Below, piece by piece: positions 10,452-19,357 of a stretch of 64,000 bases of DNA (position 1 is its first letter; each line of letters starts with the position of its first letter). The position numbers and the translations under genes were made by a program. The stretch is from Rhizobium sp. LC145 (lineage in GTDB: Bacteria; Pseudomonadota; Alphaproteobacteria; Rhizobiales; Rhizobiaceae): NCBI RefSeq assembly GCF_001005825.1, contig NZ_LBHV01000003.1, forward strand, positions 1-64,000. The letters run 5' to 3'. Under the pieces are notes generated by a model that ran no database searches, had not been told where the DNA came from, and saw nothing but the letters and a program-made list of their open reading frames with translations.

Positions 10452-11504
10452 TTAGAGGTGACGGTCGAGCCAGTCGATCGCGTAATCCTGCTGCTCGATC
10501 GGGAAAGAGTGGGCTCCCGGCCAGAACCGGGTCTCGATCCGGTCGCAGGCACCCGCGGCGCCCCAGATGTCACGCAATTGCCGAAAGGCTTCATCCGTCA
10601 CCGGTTCGGGAAAATGCCGGTCCTGCCGACCGCTGAAGATCAGAGCCGGTTTAGGCGCCGCCAGCGCCGCGAAATGCGGGTAATCCAGTTTGCCGGCGAT
10701 CTGCGGATGCAGCATGCAGAAGGCGGACTGGCCGCGAAGCTGATTGTTGCCGGGCTGCATGAGACCGGCGAGCGTTCCCATCCAGCCGCCGGCGACGCAG
10801 GCTTTGACATCGTCGGAAAGGGCGGCGAGCTGCCAGGCGCGCGAGCCCCCCATCGAATAACCGAAACTCGCCAGACGGTTCGCATCGACATCCGGCAATC
10901 TGCCGAGCCAGACCAGAGCCTCCAGATCTTCGCGCAGGATGACCGAGGCGAGCGAGATGCCGAATTGCATCAGGTTAGCGGCAAGAGCCTGCTGCGCCTC
11001 GTAACCATTGCCTTTCCGGCTTCCCCAGCCAATGGCGTCGGCGCTGAGCACGGTATAGCCGCGCCGGACGAGTTCGTTGCCGACATGACGGCCGCCATAT
11101 AGCCGCGCCGTCCAATGATCGATCTCGGCAGCGATTTCCGGGCTCTCTCCCGGCCGCAGGATCATCTTTTCCTTGCCGATGGAGAAGTACGAGCCGTGGT
11201 CATGCAGCAAGAGTACCGCAGGCGTCGGGCCGCCGGTATCAGGCCGAAGCAGATAGGCTTTTGTTACCTCGCCGTTCGAAAAACGAAATTCGAGTTCTTG
11301 GCCCCTGCAGCCCTCGTCGCTCCACTCGCCGACGACCAATGTCTCGGCGGGGGCGATCGCCTCGATGCCCAGCGCCTCCCGGACCTTGGCTCGCGTGCGG
11401 TGCTTCCAGGTGGTGAAATCTTCATGCAGGTCGAAATTCCAGGCGAACGAGAGATTATCGCGCAGCCTCGCGGCAAGGCTCGACATGTTCTCACCATCTA
11501 TCAT
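10452..11504 (-). CDS. Alpha/beta-hydrolase (dienelactone hydrolase / acetyl-xylan-esterase-like)
   Basis: A 350-residue cytoplasmic alpha/beta-hydrolase without a signal peptide. Residues LLLHDHGSYF form the oxyanion-strand region, GYSMGGSRAW holds the nucleophile Ser, SGRQDRHFP the acid residue and PGAHSFP the catalytic His. The triad therefore looks intact. Its start overlaps the stop of the upstream GntR gene by 4 bp (ATGA); Met7 at 11486, with GGTGAG before it, is an alternative. As the last gene of an importer operon it could de-esterify an imported acyl or acetyl saccharide. The substrate is unknown. Confidence 0.8.
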   Translation of the reverse strand: MIDGENMSSLAARLRDNLSFAWNFDLHEDFTTWKHRTRAKVREALGIEAIAPAETLVVGEWSDEGCRGQELEFRFSNGEVTKAYLLRPDTGGPTPAVLLLHDHGSYFSIGKEKMILRPGESPEIAAEIDHWTARLYGGRHVGNELVRRGYTVLSADAIGWGSRKGNGYEAQQALAANLMQFGISLASVILREDLEALVWLGRLPDVDANRLASFGYSMGGSRAWQLAALSDDVKACVAGGWMGTLAGLMQPGNNQLRGQSAFCMLHPQIAGKLDYPHFAALAAPKPALIFSGRQDRHFPEPVTDEAFRQLRDIWGAAGACDRIETRFWPGAHSFPIEQQDYAIDWLDRHL

Positions 11505-12250
11505 GGCGTGTTCCGAGACCTCTCGATCAGTCGATCGCGGCTATCTGTGAGGTGCTTGCGCATGGCTGCACGCGCTTCGTCGGCATCCTGTGCTTCGATC
11601 GCATGAAAGATTGCGCGATGCTCCTCGCTGACGCGCATGAGATGCCCGATGAAAGTCGCGTCACTCACCGTATGGGCCTGCATGCGCATGCGGGGCATCA
11701 GCGTTTCGCCGAGATAGTTGAATATCTGGTAGAAATGCTCGTTCTGGCTGGCGGCCGCAACGGCGCAATGGAATTCGAAATCCGCCTGGGTATTGCGGTC
11801 GAGATCGCGGATTGCGTTGTCCATCGCCGTGAAGGCGGCGGCCATGGCTGTAATGTCCGCCTGGGTTCTTCGCTCGGCGGCAAGCGCGGCGGCTTCGGAC
11901 TCTATGCCGATGCGCAGCTCAAGGCCCTTGAGTACGTTTTCGACCCTCATGAGGTTTTCACCCGTGAGCCGAAACGGCGTCACGCCGGCATCCTCACGAA
12001 CGAAAACGCCGATACCGTGGTGGATCGAGACGTGCCCGCTCGCATTGAGATTGGCGATTGCCTCGCGGACGACCGTCCTGCTGACGCCCAATTCGTCGAT
12101 CAGCGCTTTTTCCGTCGGCAGCTTCGAGCCGCGCAGATATTCCCCGAGCTTGATACGCTCGGTGATCGTGCGGACGACCTGAGAGCTGAGCGTTTCCTTT
12201 CGACGCCAGGTTGCCGTCTGTGGAAGAGACTTCTCGGCTTCAATGGTCAT
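11501..12250 (-). CDS. FadR/FCD-type GntR regulator
   Basis: A 249-residue GntR regulator. The winged helix is at about residues 20-90 (ITERIKLGEYLRGSKLPTE, LGVSRTVVREAIANL, HHGIGVFV). The FCD domain is at about 105-235 (FEFHCAVAAASQNEHF, EEHRAIFHAIEAQD). It lies directly downstream of the importer ATPase gene and overlaps the hydrolase gene, so it probably controls this operon. It resembles the GntR gene at 8272-9009 closely in layout, and the two may recognise related operators. The start at 12250 follows GGAGCAGCG. Confidence 0.9.
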   Translation of the reverse strand: MTIEAEKSLPQTATWRRKETLSSQVVRTITERIKLGEYLRGSKLPTEKALIDELGVSRTVVREAIANLNASGHVSIHHGIGVFVREDAGVTPFRLTGENLMRVENVLKGLELRIGIESEAAALAAERRTQADITAMAAAFTAMDNAIRDLDRNTQADFEFHCAVAAASQNEHFYQIFNYLGETLMPRMRMQAHTVSDATFIGHLMRVSEEHRAIFHAIEAQDADEARAAMRKHLTDSRDRLIERSRNTP

Positions 12251-12280
12251 CGCTGCTCCTCTCGGGATCAAAGCCCAAAC

Positions 12281-13039
12281 CTAGACAGCTTGGTCGTATT
12301 CGAGGCTCGCCTGTATGAGGTCCCTGGCATAGGGGTCGCTCGCCCGGCCGGTGGCCAGAACGTCACGGCTCATGATCTCGACCAGCCGTCCGTGCTGCAT
12401 CACCGCCAACTGCTCGCACATATGGTCGATCACCGCCAGATCGTGCGAGACGAAGAGATAGGTAAGGTTTCGCCTGGCACGTATATCCGCAAGCAGGTTC
12501 AGCACCTCCGCCTGCACAGAGACGTCGAGCGCCGAGGTCGGTTCGTCGAGAAGCAGGATGCGCGGTTCGAGGATGAGCGCCCGGGCGATCGCCACGCGCT
12601 GCCGCTGGCCGCCCGAGAGTTCATGGGGATAGCGCGACAGGAAATCCGGGTTGAGGCCGACGTCGATCAAAGCCCGCTCCATGCGCTCCACCTGACGGTC
12701 CATGCGGTGGATACGCAAGGGCTCCTGTAGCGCCGTGCGGATCGACTGGCGCGGATGGAGCGAGCCGTAGGGGTCCTGGAAAACCATCTGTACCATCCGG
12801 CAGTATTCGTCGAAAGGCATGTCGCGCACCGATTGACCGGCGATCAGGATATCGCCCTCCCAGGCTTTCAGCAGTTGCGCGATGCAGCGCAGGATGGTGG
12901 ATTTTCCCGAGCCGGATTCCCCAACGAGGCCGAAGGATTCGCCCGCTTCTACCGAGAAGGAGACATCGCCGAGGATGCGCCGCTTGGCTGCGCCAAAGCC
13001 GAGATCGATCGACAGGTTGCGAACCTCGATGGCGTTCAT
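12281..13039 (-). CDS. ABC importer ATPase (DppF/OppF type)
   Basis: A 252-residue nucleotide-binding subunit of a peptide/opine/nickel-class importer. Walker A is GESGSGKST (about residue 38), the signature is LSGGQRQR, Walker B is ILLLDEPTSALD, and the H-loop is FVSHD. It overlaps the upstream ATPase gene by 4 bp. The C-terminal extension typical of OppF is short. It pairs with the neighbouring ATPase as the asymmetric motor of the importer encoded at 13.9-17.5 kb. Confidence 0.93.
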   Translation of the reverse strand: MNAIEVRNLSIDLGFGAAKRRILGDVSFSVEAGESFGLVGESGSGKSTILRCIAQLLKAWEGDILIAGQSVRDMPFDEYCRMVQMVFQDPYGSLHPRQSIRTALQEPLRIHRMDRQVERMERALIDVGLNPDFLSRYPHELSGGQRQRVAIARALILEPRILLLDEPTSALDVSVQAEVLNLLADIRARRNLTYLFVSHDLAVIDHMCEQLAVMQHGRLVEIMSRDVLATGRASDPYARDLIQASLEYDQAV

Positions 13040-13881
13040 GCCCGCACCTCCTTGATGTCGCGGTTCAGCACCGGAAGCGGCTTGCGGCTGCCGCCGATAT
13101 GCGGCTGGGCGGCCAAAAGCCCGCGCGTATAGGGATGGGTGCAGTTCGTCATGTCGCGGGCGGCCCGCTCCTCGACGACCTCGCCGGAGCGCATGACCAG
13201 CACCCGGTCGCAGAAGTTGCGCACCAGATTGAGGTCATGGCTGATCATGATGAGGCCCATGCCCTTTTCGGTCACCAGCTCGTTCAGGATTTTCAAAACC
13301 TGCATCCGCACAGTCACGTCGAGTGCGGATGTCGGTTCGTCGGCTATGATGATCCGCGGTTCGGGGATCAGCATCATGGCGATCATGATGCGTTGGCCCA
13401 TGCCGCCCGAGACCTCATGCGGATAAAGGCCGAAGACGCGTTCCGGATCGCGGATCTTCACCGCCTCCAGCATTTCGAGCGTCTTCTGTTTCGCGGCGTG
13501 CGAGGAGGCCCGCGTGTGCACCCGATAGGCCTCGGCAATCTGGTCGCCGACGCGATGCACCGGATTGAGCGAGAACTTCGGGTCCTGCAGGATCATCGAG
13601 ATGCGCCGGCCGCGGATGTCGAGCATCTGCTTTTCGCTAGCGGCCAGAAGATCGGTGCCGGAAAAATCCATTCGGTCCGCTTCGATACGGGCTGTCGGCA
13701 ACAGTTTCAGAAGCGCACGGCCTATCGTGGATTTGCCCGAACCGGATTCTCCGACGATGCCGAGCCTTTCCCGCCCGAGCTCGAAGGAAACGCCCTTCAC
13801 GACGGTGTTGTAGGTTTTGCCGCTGCGATAGCTGACGCTCAGCTTTTCGACGCGAAGGAGAGCTTCTTGGCTTTTGTCCAT
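13036..13881 (-). CDS. ABC importer ATPase (DppD/OppD type)
   Basis: A 281-residue ATPase. Walker A is GESGSGKST, the Q-loop is ILQDPKFSLNPV, Walker B is IIADEPTSALDVT, and the H-loop is MISHD. The signature reads VSGGMGQRIMIAM rather than LSGGQRQR, a common OppD variation. The start at 13881 is chosen because GAGGATCACGCC precedes it; the frame is open 12 codons further. The two ATPase genes overlap by an ATGA, so the subunits are probably translationally coupled. Confidence 0.93.
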   Translation of the reverse strand: MDKSQEALLRVEKLSVSYRSGKTYNTVVKGVSFELGRERLGIVGESGSGKSTIGRALLKLLPTARIEADRMDFSGTDLLAASEKQMLDIRGRRISMILQDPKFSLNPVHRVGDQIAEAYRVHTRASSHAAKQKTLEMLEAVKIRDPERVFGLYPHEVSGGMGQRIMIAMMLIPEPRIIIADEPTSALDVTVRMQVLKILNELVTEKGMGLIMISHDLNLVRNFCDRVLVMRSGEVVEERAARDMTNCTHPYTRGLLAAQPHIGGSRKPLPVLNRDIKEVRA

Positions 13882-13891
13882 GGCGTGATCC

Positions 13892-14797
13892 TCAGCGCTG
13901 TTTCGGGTCGAGCGCATCGCGCAGCCCGTCGCCCAGCAGGTTAAAGGCCAGGCTGACGAGCAGGATGGCGCCGCCGGGGAAGGCGACCAGCCACCAATTG
14001 TCCAGCATGTAGCGGCGGCCGGTGGCGATCATCGCCCCCCATTCGGGCAGCGGCGGCTGGGCACCGAGGCCGAGAAAACCGAGGCCCGCCGCTGTCAGGA
14101 TCACGGTCGCCATGCTGAGCGTCACGCGCACCAGAACCGAGGGCAGGCACATGGGCATGATCGATTTCACGATGATGCGCAACGCCGAGGCGCCCTGCAT
14201 GCGCGAGGCCGAGATATAGTCCGCACCCCGAAAGGTGAGCGTTTCGGCGCGCGCCAGCCGGGCGATCGGCGGCCAGGCCGTGAGCCCGATCGCGATGATC
14301 GCATTCTCGAGCCCGGCACCGAGGGCGGCTACGAAGGCAAGCGAGAGGATGAGGCTCGGGAAGGAAAGAAAGATATCGGTGATCCGCATCATGAACGTAT
14401 CGTACCAGCCACCGAAATAGCCCGCCGTTGTGCCGACGATGAGGCCGATCGGCCCGACGATGACCGAGACGATGGTGATGATGGTGAGGCTGATGCGCGT
14501 GCCGTAGACGATGCGGCTCAATATGTCGCGGCCGAGCTCGTCCGTCCCGAACCAGTGGGCGGCGCTCGGCGGCTGCAGCGCGTTGCCGAGGTTGATGATG
14601 TTCGGATCATAGGGTGCGATCACCGGCGCAAGAAGCGCCGTGAGCAGCAGTATGGTGATGACCACAAGACCGAAGGCCGAGGTTGGGCTGCCGAGTAGCT
14701 CGCGGAAAAGCGAGACAAGCTGGCGCAGCGCCAGGCTCTGCTTTCGACGGGTTTCGGGCATGGTCGCATCCTGGGAGTGTAGAAGGTTGGCTGTCAT
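13892..14797 (-). CDS. ABC importer permease (DppC/OppC type)
   Basis: A 301-residue inner-membrane permease. The first helix and periplasmic segment carry the OppC N-terminal features (LAPVIAPYDPN, HWFGTDELGRDILSR). The ABC transmembrane domain has the EAA-like coupling loop (about ISASRMQGASALRII) and LGLGAQPPLPEWGAM near the C-terminus. One base separates its ATG from the stop of the preceding permease gene. An alternative start is Met13 (14761). Confidence 0.92.
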   Translation of the reverse strand: MTANLLHSQDATMPETRRKQSLALRQLVSLFRELLGSPTSAFGLVVITILLLTALLAPVIAPYDPNIINLGNALQPPSAAHWFGTDELGRDILSRIVYGTRISLTIITIVSVIVGPIGLIVGTTAGYFGGWYDTFMMRITDIFLSFPSLILSLAFVAALGAGLENAIIAIGLTAWPPIARLARAETLTFRGADYISASRMQGASALRIIVKSIMPMCLPSVLVRVTLSMATVILTAAGLGFLGLGAQPPLPEWGAMIATGRRYMLDNWWLVAFPGGAILLVSLAFNLLGDGLRDALDPKQR

Positions 14798-14798
14798 G

Positions 14799-15815
14799 TC
14801 AGCGCGTCCTCGGATCGAAAATCTTGTAGAGGGCGTCGGAAAGCAGGTTCAGCGCGATGAAGATGACGCCGACCAGGAGCACGCAGGTCATCACGGCATT
14901 CATGTCGCCGATCAGCATGTTGCTGGTCATGTATTGGCCGAAGCCAGGCCAGGAGAATACCGTCTCGATCAGCACCGCGCCTTCAAGAAGACCGCCATAG
15001 GCGAGCGCCACGATCGTCACGAGCTGCACGCGGATGTTCGCGAATGCATGATGCCAGATCGTGCGGCTCTTCGAGAGCCCCTTCACGCGGGCGGTGGTGA
15101 TATATTCCTGGTTTAGCTGGTCCAGCATGAAGCTGCGTGTCATGCGGGTAATGTAGGCCATCGAGGAATAGCCGAGAATGCTGGCCGGGAGCATCAGGTG
15201 GTTGACCGCATCGGCGAAGACTTCCCAGTCTCCGGCAATGGCCGCGTCGATCAGGATGAAGCCGGTTCGGTCGGGAACGAGGCCGACATAATAATCGGAA
15301 AGGCGTCCGCCGCCGCCGACTAGATCGAGCGCGGCATAGAAGATAATGAGGCCGATCATGCCGGTCCAGAAGATCGGCATGGAATGGCCGATCAGAGTGG
15401 CAAACCGTATGACGTGGTCGGCCGGCTTGTTGCGCTGGACAGCGGCAAGGATGCCGAGGGGAATGCCGAAACCCGCGCCGAAGATGATCGCGAAGGTGGC
15501 AAGTTCGATCGTGGCGGGCATGACATGCAGGATATCGTTGATGACCGGCTGCCCCGTCCGGATAGAGACGCCGAAATCGCCATGCGTGAGGTCGTTCACA
15601 TAGCGGATGAACTGCTGGTAGAGCGGCAGGTGCGCGCCGATGCGCTCGGCGACCATTTCGTAGGTGGCCTGGTCCGCTTCCTCCCCGACGATGGCCCGCA
15701 CCGGATCGACCGGCATCAGGCGTCCGATGCAGAAGGTCAGGACAAGCAGGCCGATAAGGGTCGCCGATACGGTGCCCGCCTGCCTTGCGAAGGCGAAAAG
15801 ACGCTCGTTGCTCAT
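14799..15815 (-). CDS. ABC importer permease (DppB/OppB type)
   Basis: A 338-residue permease. It has an N-terminal OppB helix, RLMPVDPVRAIVGEEA (the MPGDP-type segment), the YITRMTRSFMLDQLNQEYI and RVKGLSKSRTIWHHAFAN coupling region, and the GAVLIETVFSWPGFGQY motif. The start at 15815 has GAGGAAATTCC upstream; the open frame to 15860 is unsupported. It forms the translocation pore with the DppC-type subunit. Confidence 0.92.
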   Translation of the reverse strand: MSNERLFAFARQAGTVSATLIGLLVLTFCIGRLMPVDPVRAIVGEEADQATYEMVAERIGAHLPLYQQFIRYVNDLTHGDFGVSIRTGQPVINDILHVMPATIELATFAIIFGAGFGIPLGILAAVQRNKPADHVIRFATLIGHSMPIFWTGMIGLIIFYAALDLVGGGGRLSDYYVGLVPDRTGFILIDAAIAGDWEVFADAVNHLMLPASILGYSSMAYITRMTRSFMLDQLNQEYITTARVKGLSKSRTIWHHAFANIRVQLVTIVALAYGGLLEGAVLIETVFSWPGFGQYMTSNMLIGDMNAVMTCVLLVGVIFIALNLLSDALYKIFDPRTR

Positions 15816-15841
15816 GGAATTTCCTCGGTATCGCAAGCTTT

Positions 15842-15868
15842 CCGCCGCCGCGCGAGGCACGGCGGCGG
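15842..15868 (-). other. Intercistronic hairpin after the binding-protein gene
   Basis: CCGCCGCC (15842-15849) pairs with GGCGGCGG (15861-15868) in the 60-bp gap between the binding-protein and first permease genes. There is no T-run. The position fits an mRNA-stabilising or partial-termination element that raises binding-protein yield over the permeases. Confidence 0.5.
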
Positions 15869-15875
15869 CAGGCGA

Positions 15876-17480
15876 TTATCTTTCCTTCGTCACGGTGCGA
15901 AGTTCAGTCGACCAGGACGCGTTGAGCTCCAGACCCCTGATGTCGGCCCGGAAGCCGACGCTGTCGACCACCTCGGCGAATGGCTGGATGGCTGGAACCA
16001 TGTCGGCGTAATAGGTCTGGATTTCCTCGTATTTCTTGATCTGAGCCTCCGGATTGGCTTCCACGAGCGCCTCGTCGATCATCTTGTTGATCTTCTCGTC
16101 GTAGAAGGAGGTCCGCCAGCCCTGGAAGTTGGTTAGCTTCGCCTCGTCCGAATTGTCGGGATTGTAGACGATGGAGCGCAGATTCGAGTCTGGATGCGGC
16201 AACTGCCCGCCGCCGCCGCGGCCGACGATAAGCTCGAACTTCCGTTCGCGCATCGCGCCATAGATCTGGTCGCCGGAACCGGTGATGATCTCTGCCTTGA
16301 TGCCCGCCTGAGCGAGCGTCGCCTGGATGGCCGGCGCGAGATTCACGAACGGAGTGTCCGAGATCGCCCGGAGCGTCGTCGAGAAGCCGTTCGGATAGCC
16401 GGCCTCCGCAAGCAGGGCCTTGGCCTTCTCCACGTCCAGCTTGTAACCGATACTGGGAAGAGCGCCGGAGATCCCGGTCTGGATCGGACGGTCGCGGAAC
16501 TTGCCGAAATAGGGCAGGACGCTGTCGTTGAGCCCCTGGTAGTCGATGAGGTAACGCAGCGCCTCGCGAACCTTCTGGTTCTTGAATTTCTCGTCCTTCA
16601 TGGAAACGGCGAGATAGTAGAAGCCGCTGCCGCCGATTGTCTGGACCTTCACGTCTTCGTTGTTCTCGAGCGCCTTCAGGTCGGCTGCCGACATGGAATA
16701 GGCGATGTCGATATCGCCCTTTTCCAGCATCAGCCGCTGGCTCTGGGATTCGGCCAGATGGCGCATGATGATGCGACGCATCGCCGGAGCGTCGCCCCAG
16801 TATTCGTCATTGCGGTCGAGGGTCACCCGCTCGTTGGAACGCCATCCCTCGAGCTTGAAGGGACCGGAGCCCGCCGAATTATTGGTCAGCCAGGCATTGC
16901 CGAGGTCGCCATCCTTCTCCTGCTCCGTCACGGCCTTGCTGTCGAGCACCGACCCCGGACCGACAAGGCAGAGCGTCATGATGATGATCTGTGGATCGAC
17001 CTTCTTCGGAAGCTTGATGACGACGGTATGCTCGTCCGGCGCGGTGAAATTCTCTTCCGCATTGGCGGCCGTGAAGCCGTGCGTCTTCAGCGAGGTCGAT
17101 TGCGCAAGATTGAGCTTCATCACCCGCTTGAGCGACCAGACGACGTCGGCCGAGGTCACCGGATTTCCCGACGCGAAGGTGGCGCCCTCGCGCAGCTTGA
17201 AGGTGATCGTGGAATTGTCGTCGCCGACCGTCCAGCTTTCCGCCAGTTGCGGGTCAATCTTCGAGCGGTCGGCGGCGTTCAGCGAAACGAGGTTATCATA
17301 TATGTTCGCTAGAACCTGCACGGCCTCCTTGCCGGTAATGGCGGCAGGGTCGAGCGTCAGGATATTGTTCATCGAAAAGCCGACCACCAGCATATTGGGC
17401 GGTGTTTCGGCATAAGCAGGCTGCATAAGCAGCGCGGACCCGATCAGGATCGACGATATCGTATTGAAGATTGGCTTCAT
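15876..17480 (-). CDS. ABC importer periplasmic binding protein (SBP family 5)
   Basis: A 534-residue exported solute-binding protein of the DppA/OppA class. The signal peptide is at about residues 1-24 (ending AYAET). Class-typical segments are LAESWTVGDDNSTITFKLREGATFASG, SADVVWSLKR, GSGPFKLEGWR and ALLAEAGYPNGF. The start at 17480 is preceded by GGAGGAGCACTG. It heads the operon SBP, two permeases, two ATPases, GntR, hydrolase. Family 5 proteins bind peptides, opines or oligosaccharides. The sugar-acid neighbours favour a saccharide, but the sequence alone does not decide. Confidence 0.92.
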   Translation of the reverse strand: MKPIFNTISSILIGSALLMQPAYAETPPNMLVVGFSMNNILTLDPAAITGKEAVQVLANIYDNLVSLNAADRSKIDPQLAESWTVGDDNSTITFKLREGATFASGNPVTSADVVWSLKRVMKLNLAQSTSLKTHGFTAANAEENFTAPDEHTVVIKLPKKVDPQIIIMTLCLVGPGSVLDSKAVTEQEKDGDLGNAWLTNNSAGSGPFKLEGWRSNERVTLDRNDEYWGDAPAMRRIIMRHLAESQSQRLMLEKGDIDIAYSMSAADLKALENNEDVKVQTIGGSGFYYLAVSMKDEKFKNQKVREALRYLIDYQGLNDSVLPYFGKFRDRPIQTGISGALPSIGYKLDVEKAKALLAEAGYPNGFSTTLRAISDTPFVNLAPAIQATLAQAGIKAEIITGSGDQIYGAMRERKFELIVGRGGGGQLPHPDSNLRSIVYNPDNSDEAKLTNFQGWRTSFYDEKINKMIDEALVEANPEAQIKKYEEIQTYYADMVPAIQPFAEVVDSVGFRADIRGLELNASWSTELRTVTKER

Positions 17481-17537
17481 CAGTGCTCCTCCTGCGCCAC
17501 CATGATCCTGCCTCCGCAAGATCGCTCCTCACTTAAA

Positions 17538-17567
17538 AGAGATATGACCTCTTATATCTCCTGTCAA
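17538..17567 (-). promoter_or_regulatory. Promoter and operator of the 12-17 kb importer operon
   Basis: On the minus strand TTGACA (17567-17562) and TATCTC (17544-17539) are 17 bp apart, about 60 bp before the binding-protein start. AGAGATATGACCTCT (17538-17552) overlaps the -10 and differs at two positions from the palindrome at 8226-8240. A second inverted repeat, GAGATAT/ATATCTC, spans 17539-17560. Confidence 0.5.
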
Positions 17568-17691
17568 ACGGAAAGCGTCCAGTGCCGGCCCGGTGCTGCG
17601 TTCCTCCTTGTATTCTCTTGGCCTTTTCGGAATGGGCGATTTCGGGACGCCGGAGCCATGTCGGATGACGTAGGCCCTCGCTCAGGGCATG

Positions 17692-18420
17692 CTATCTGGA
17701 AAGGCGGTCGAGGAAGGCGCGCATTTCCTTCACGATCCCGGCGTCGGTGGCGTAGGATCGTGGCGGCTGGAAACCGAAGGCGACCGCTCGCTCGTCTTCG
17801 TTTTCAACCAGCCGGCGGCAGGAGCTATGGACCTCTCCCGCGCCTGTTTCCATCACCACCCGCTCGACGGTGGCGAGATTGACGCCGCCGCCAGGCATGA
17901 TCGACACCCGGCCGCTCGCCTGCCTTACGAGGCGTTTCAACACGTCGATGCCATCCAGGCTGGCTGTCGCAAGTCCGGAGGTGAGGATGCGCTCGACGCC
18001 GAGGCTTGCGGCCTGTTCCAACGCCGCATCCGCATCGGGGGTCAGATCGAAGGCGCGGTGGAGCGTAACGCCGAGGCCTCGGGCGCGCTCCATCAGCCGC
18101 TGGAGAAGCGAAAGATCGAGCGTCGTGTCCGGGTGGTTGGCGCCGGTCACTACGCCCGCAAGTCCGGCCGCGCGAACTGCATCGATATCCGCCATCATCG
18201 CAGCCTCGTCATCGCCATCGAAAACGAAGTTGCCTGCGCGTGGCCGGATCATTGCGTAGACGGGGATCGGCGCTTGCGCGGCAAGCGCCATCAGGCCGGG
18301 AGAAGGGGTGAGGCCGCCTACATCGAGCGCCGAGCAAAGTTCGACGCGGTCCGCGCCGCTTTCGATAGCCGCAGCCAGGCCCTGCGGGCTATCGACACAG
18401 ACTTCGAGAAGAATGCGCAT
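17692..18420 (-). CDS. cutC: CutC family TIM-barrel protein
   Basis: A 242-residue CutC homologue. Family motifs are LLEVCVDS at the N-terminus, GADRVELCSALDVGGLTPS, IRPRAGNFVF, GVVTGA, TLHRAFDL, RILTSG, IMPGGGVN and EVHSS. CutC was named for copper homeostasis in E. coli, but its biochemical role is disputed and the fold is that of a sugar-phosphate-type TIM barrel. Here it directly follows a ROK sugar-kinase gene (one base apart) in an importer operon, which suggests a catabolic step. That is inference. Confidence 0.88.
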   Translation of the reverse strand: MRILLEVCVDSPQGLAAAIESGADRVELCSALDVGGLTPSPGLMALAAQAPIPVYAMIRPRAGNFVFDGDDEAAMMADIDAVRAAGLAGVVTGANHPDTTLDLSLLQRLMERARGLGVTLHRAFDLTPDADAALEQAASLGVERILTSGLATASLDGIDVLKRLVRQASGRVSIMPGGGVNLATVERVVMETGAGEVHSSCRRLVENEDERAVAFGFQPPRSYATDAGIVKEMRAFLDRLSR

Positions 18421-18421
18421 T

Positions 18422-19357
18422 TCAGCCTCCCTGATGACCGAGCACCGCGGCCCCCACCAGACCGCCGTCCTCCTGGCGAAGCGCCGGCGTCACCAGCGGA
18501 TGGTCGAAGCGGTTGAGGACGCGCCCACGCACGGCCGCGTCGAGAGCGTCGATCAACGGCGTGACCGACGCAAGCCCCCCGCCGACAGGCACGATTGAGG
18601 CGCCGGTAATGTGGACGGCAAGTGCCAGTGGATCGGCGACGAGTTCGAGATAGACGGCGACCGTCCTCGCCGCACGGCTTTCACCCGCTAGCCATCCCTC
18701 CAGAATGCGGTGGCTGCTCTCTGTCCGGCCATGCAGATGAAGATGCAGCCGCTCGATGCCGCGTGCCCCGCCGATCGTATCGACGCAGCCGGATTGCCCA
18801 CAGCCGCAGGAAAAGCGTGGTATGTGGATCGGCCCCTCACCATTCCGAAGGTCGACCGAGGTGTTGAGGATCGGCCCGTGCCCCCATTCGCCGGTCACGC
18901 CGCCGGCGCCCTTCACGAGCCGTCCGTCGATGGCAAGTCCACCGCCGATGCCGGTCCCCATGATCGCGCAGAAAACGACGGAATGTCCGCGCCCGGCGCC
19001 TTCATTGGCCTCGGCGAGTGTCAGGCAATCGGCATCGTTTGCGGCAAGAACGGGTCGGCCGAGGATCGCCGCCAGCGCGGTGCTGAGATGCCGGCCGGTC
19101 ACGCAGGGAACATTTGCAGAGGTCGCGATCCCGTTGCGGGGATCGACGAGGCCGGCGATAGAAAGCGCAAGTGGCGATGTGGGCGCTCCTGCGCCGGCAT
19201 GGCGGTCGAGCAGCGTAGCGAGGGCGGCGGCAAGTTCGCTCCAGGAGTTCGCCGGTGTCGCTACCTTCTCCAGGAGCTCGAGCGCGCCCGGAGAGGTGGA
19301 AACCGCAAACTTCATGAAAGAGCCGCCAATATCGACGCAGTAGACGGGAATGCTCAT
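18422..19357 (-). CDS. ROK family sugar kinase
   Basis: A 311-residue ROK kinase. The N-terminal phosphate-binding motif is DIGGSFMKF. The central sugar-binding ENDA-type motif appears as ANDADC. MGTGIGGGLAIDGRLVKGAGG and EWGHG follow, then the zinc-binding motif CGCGQSGCVD. No DNA-binding domain is present, so it is an enzyme rather than a repressor. The start at 19357 overlaps the permease stop by 4 bp; an open frame to 19501 lies inside that permease gene. Family members phosphorylate glucose, N-acetylglucosamine, N-acetylmannosamine or allose. Confidence 0.88.
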   Translation of the reverse strand: MSIPVYCVDIGGSFMKFAVSTSPGALELLEKVATPANSWSELAAALATLLDRHAGAGAPTSPLALSIAGLVDPRNGIATSANVPCVTGRHLSTALAAILGRPVLAANDADCLTLAEANEGAGRGHSVVFCAIMGTGIGGGLAIDGRLVKGAGGVTGEWGHGPILNTSVDLRNGEGPIHIPRFSCGCGQSGCVDTIGGARGIERLHLHLHGRTESSHRILEGWLAGESRAARTVAVYLELVADPLALAVHITGASIVPVGGGLASVTPLIDALDAAVRGRVLNRFDHPLVTPALRQEDGGLVGAAVLGHQGG

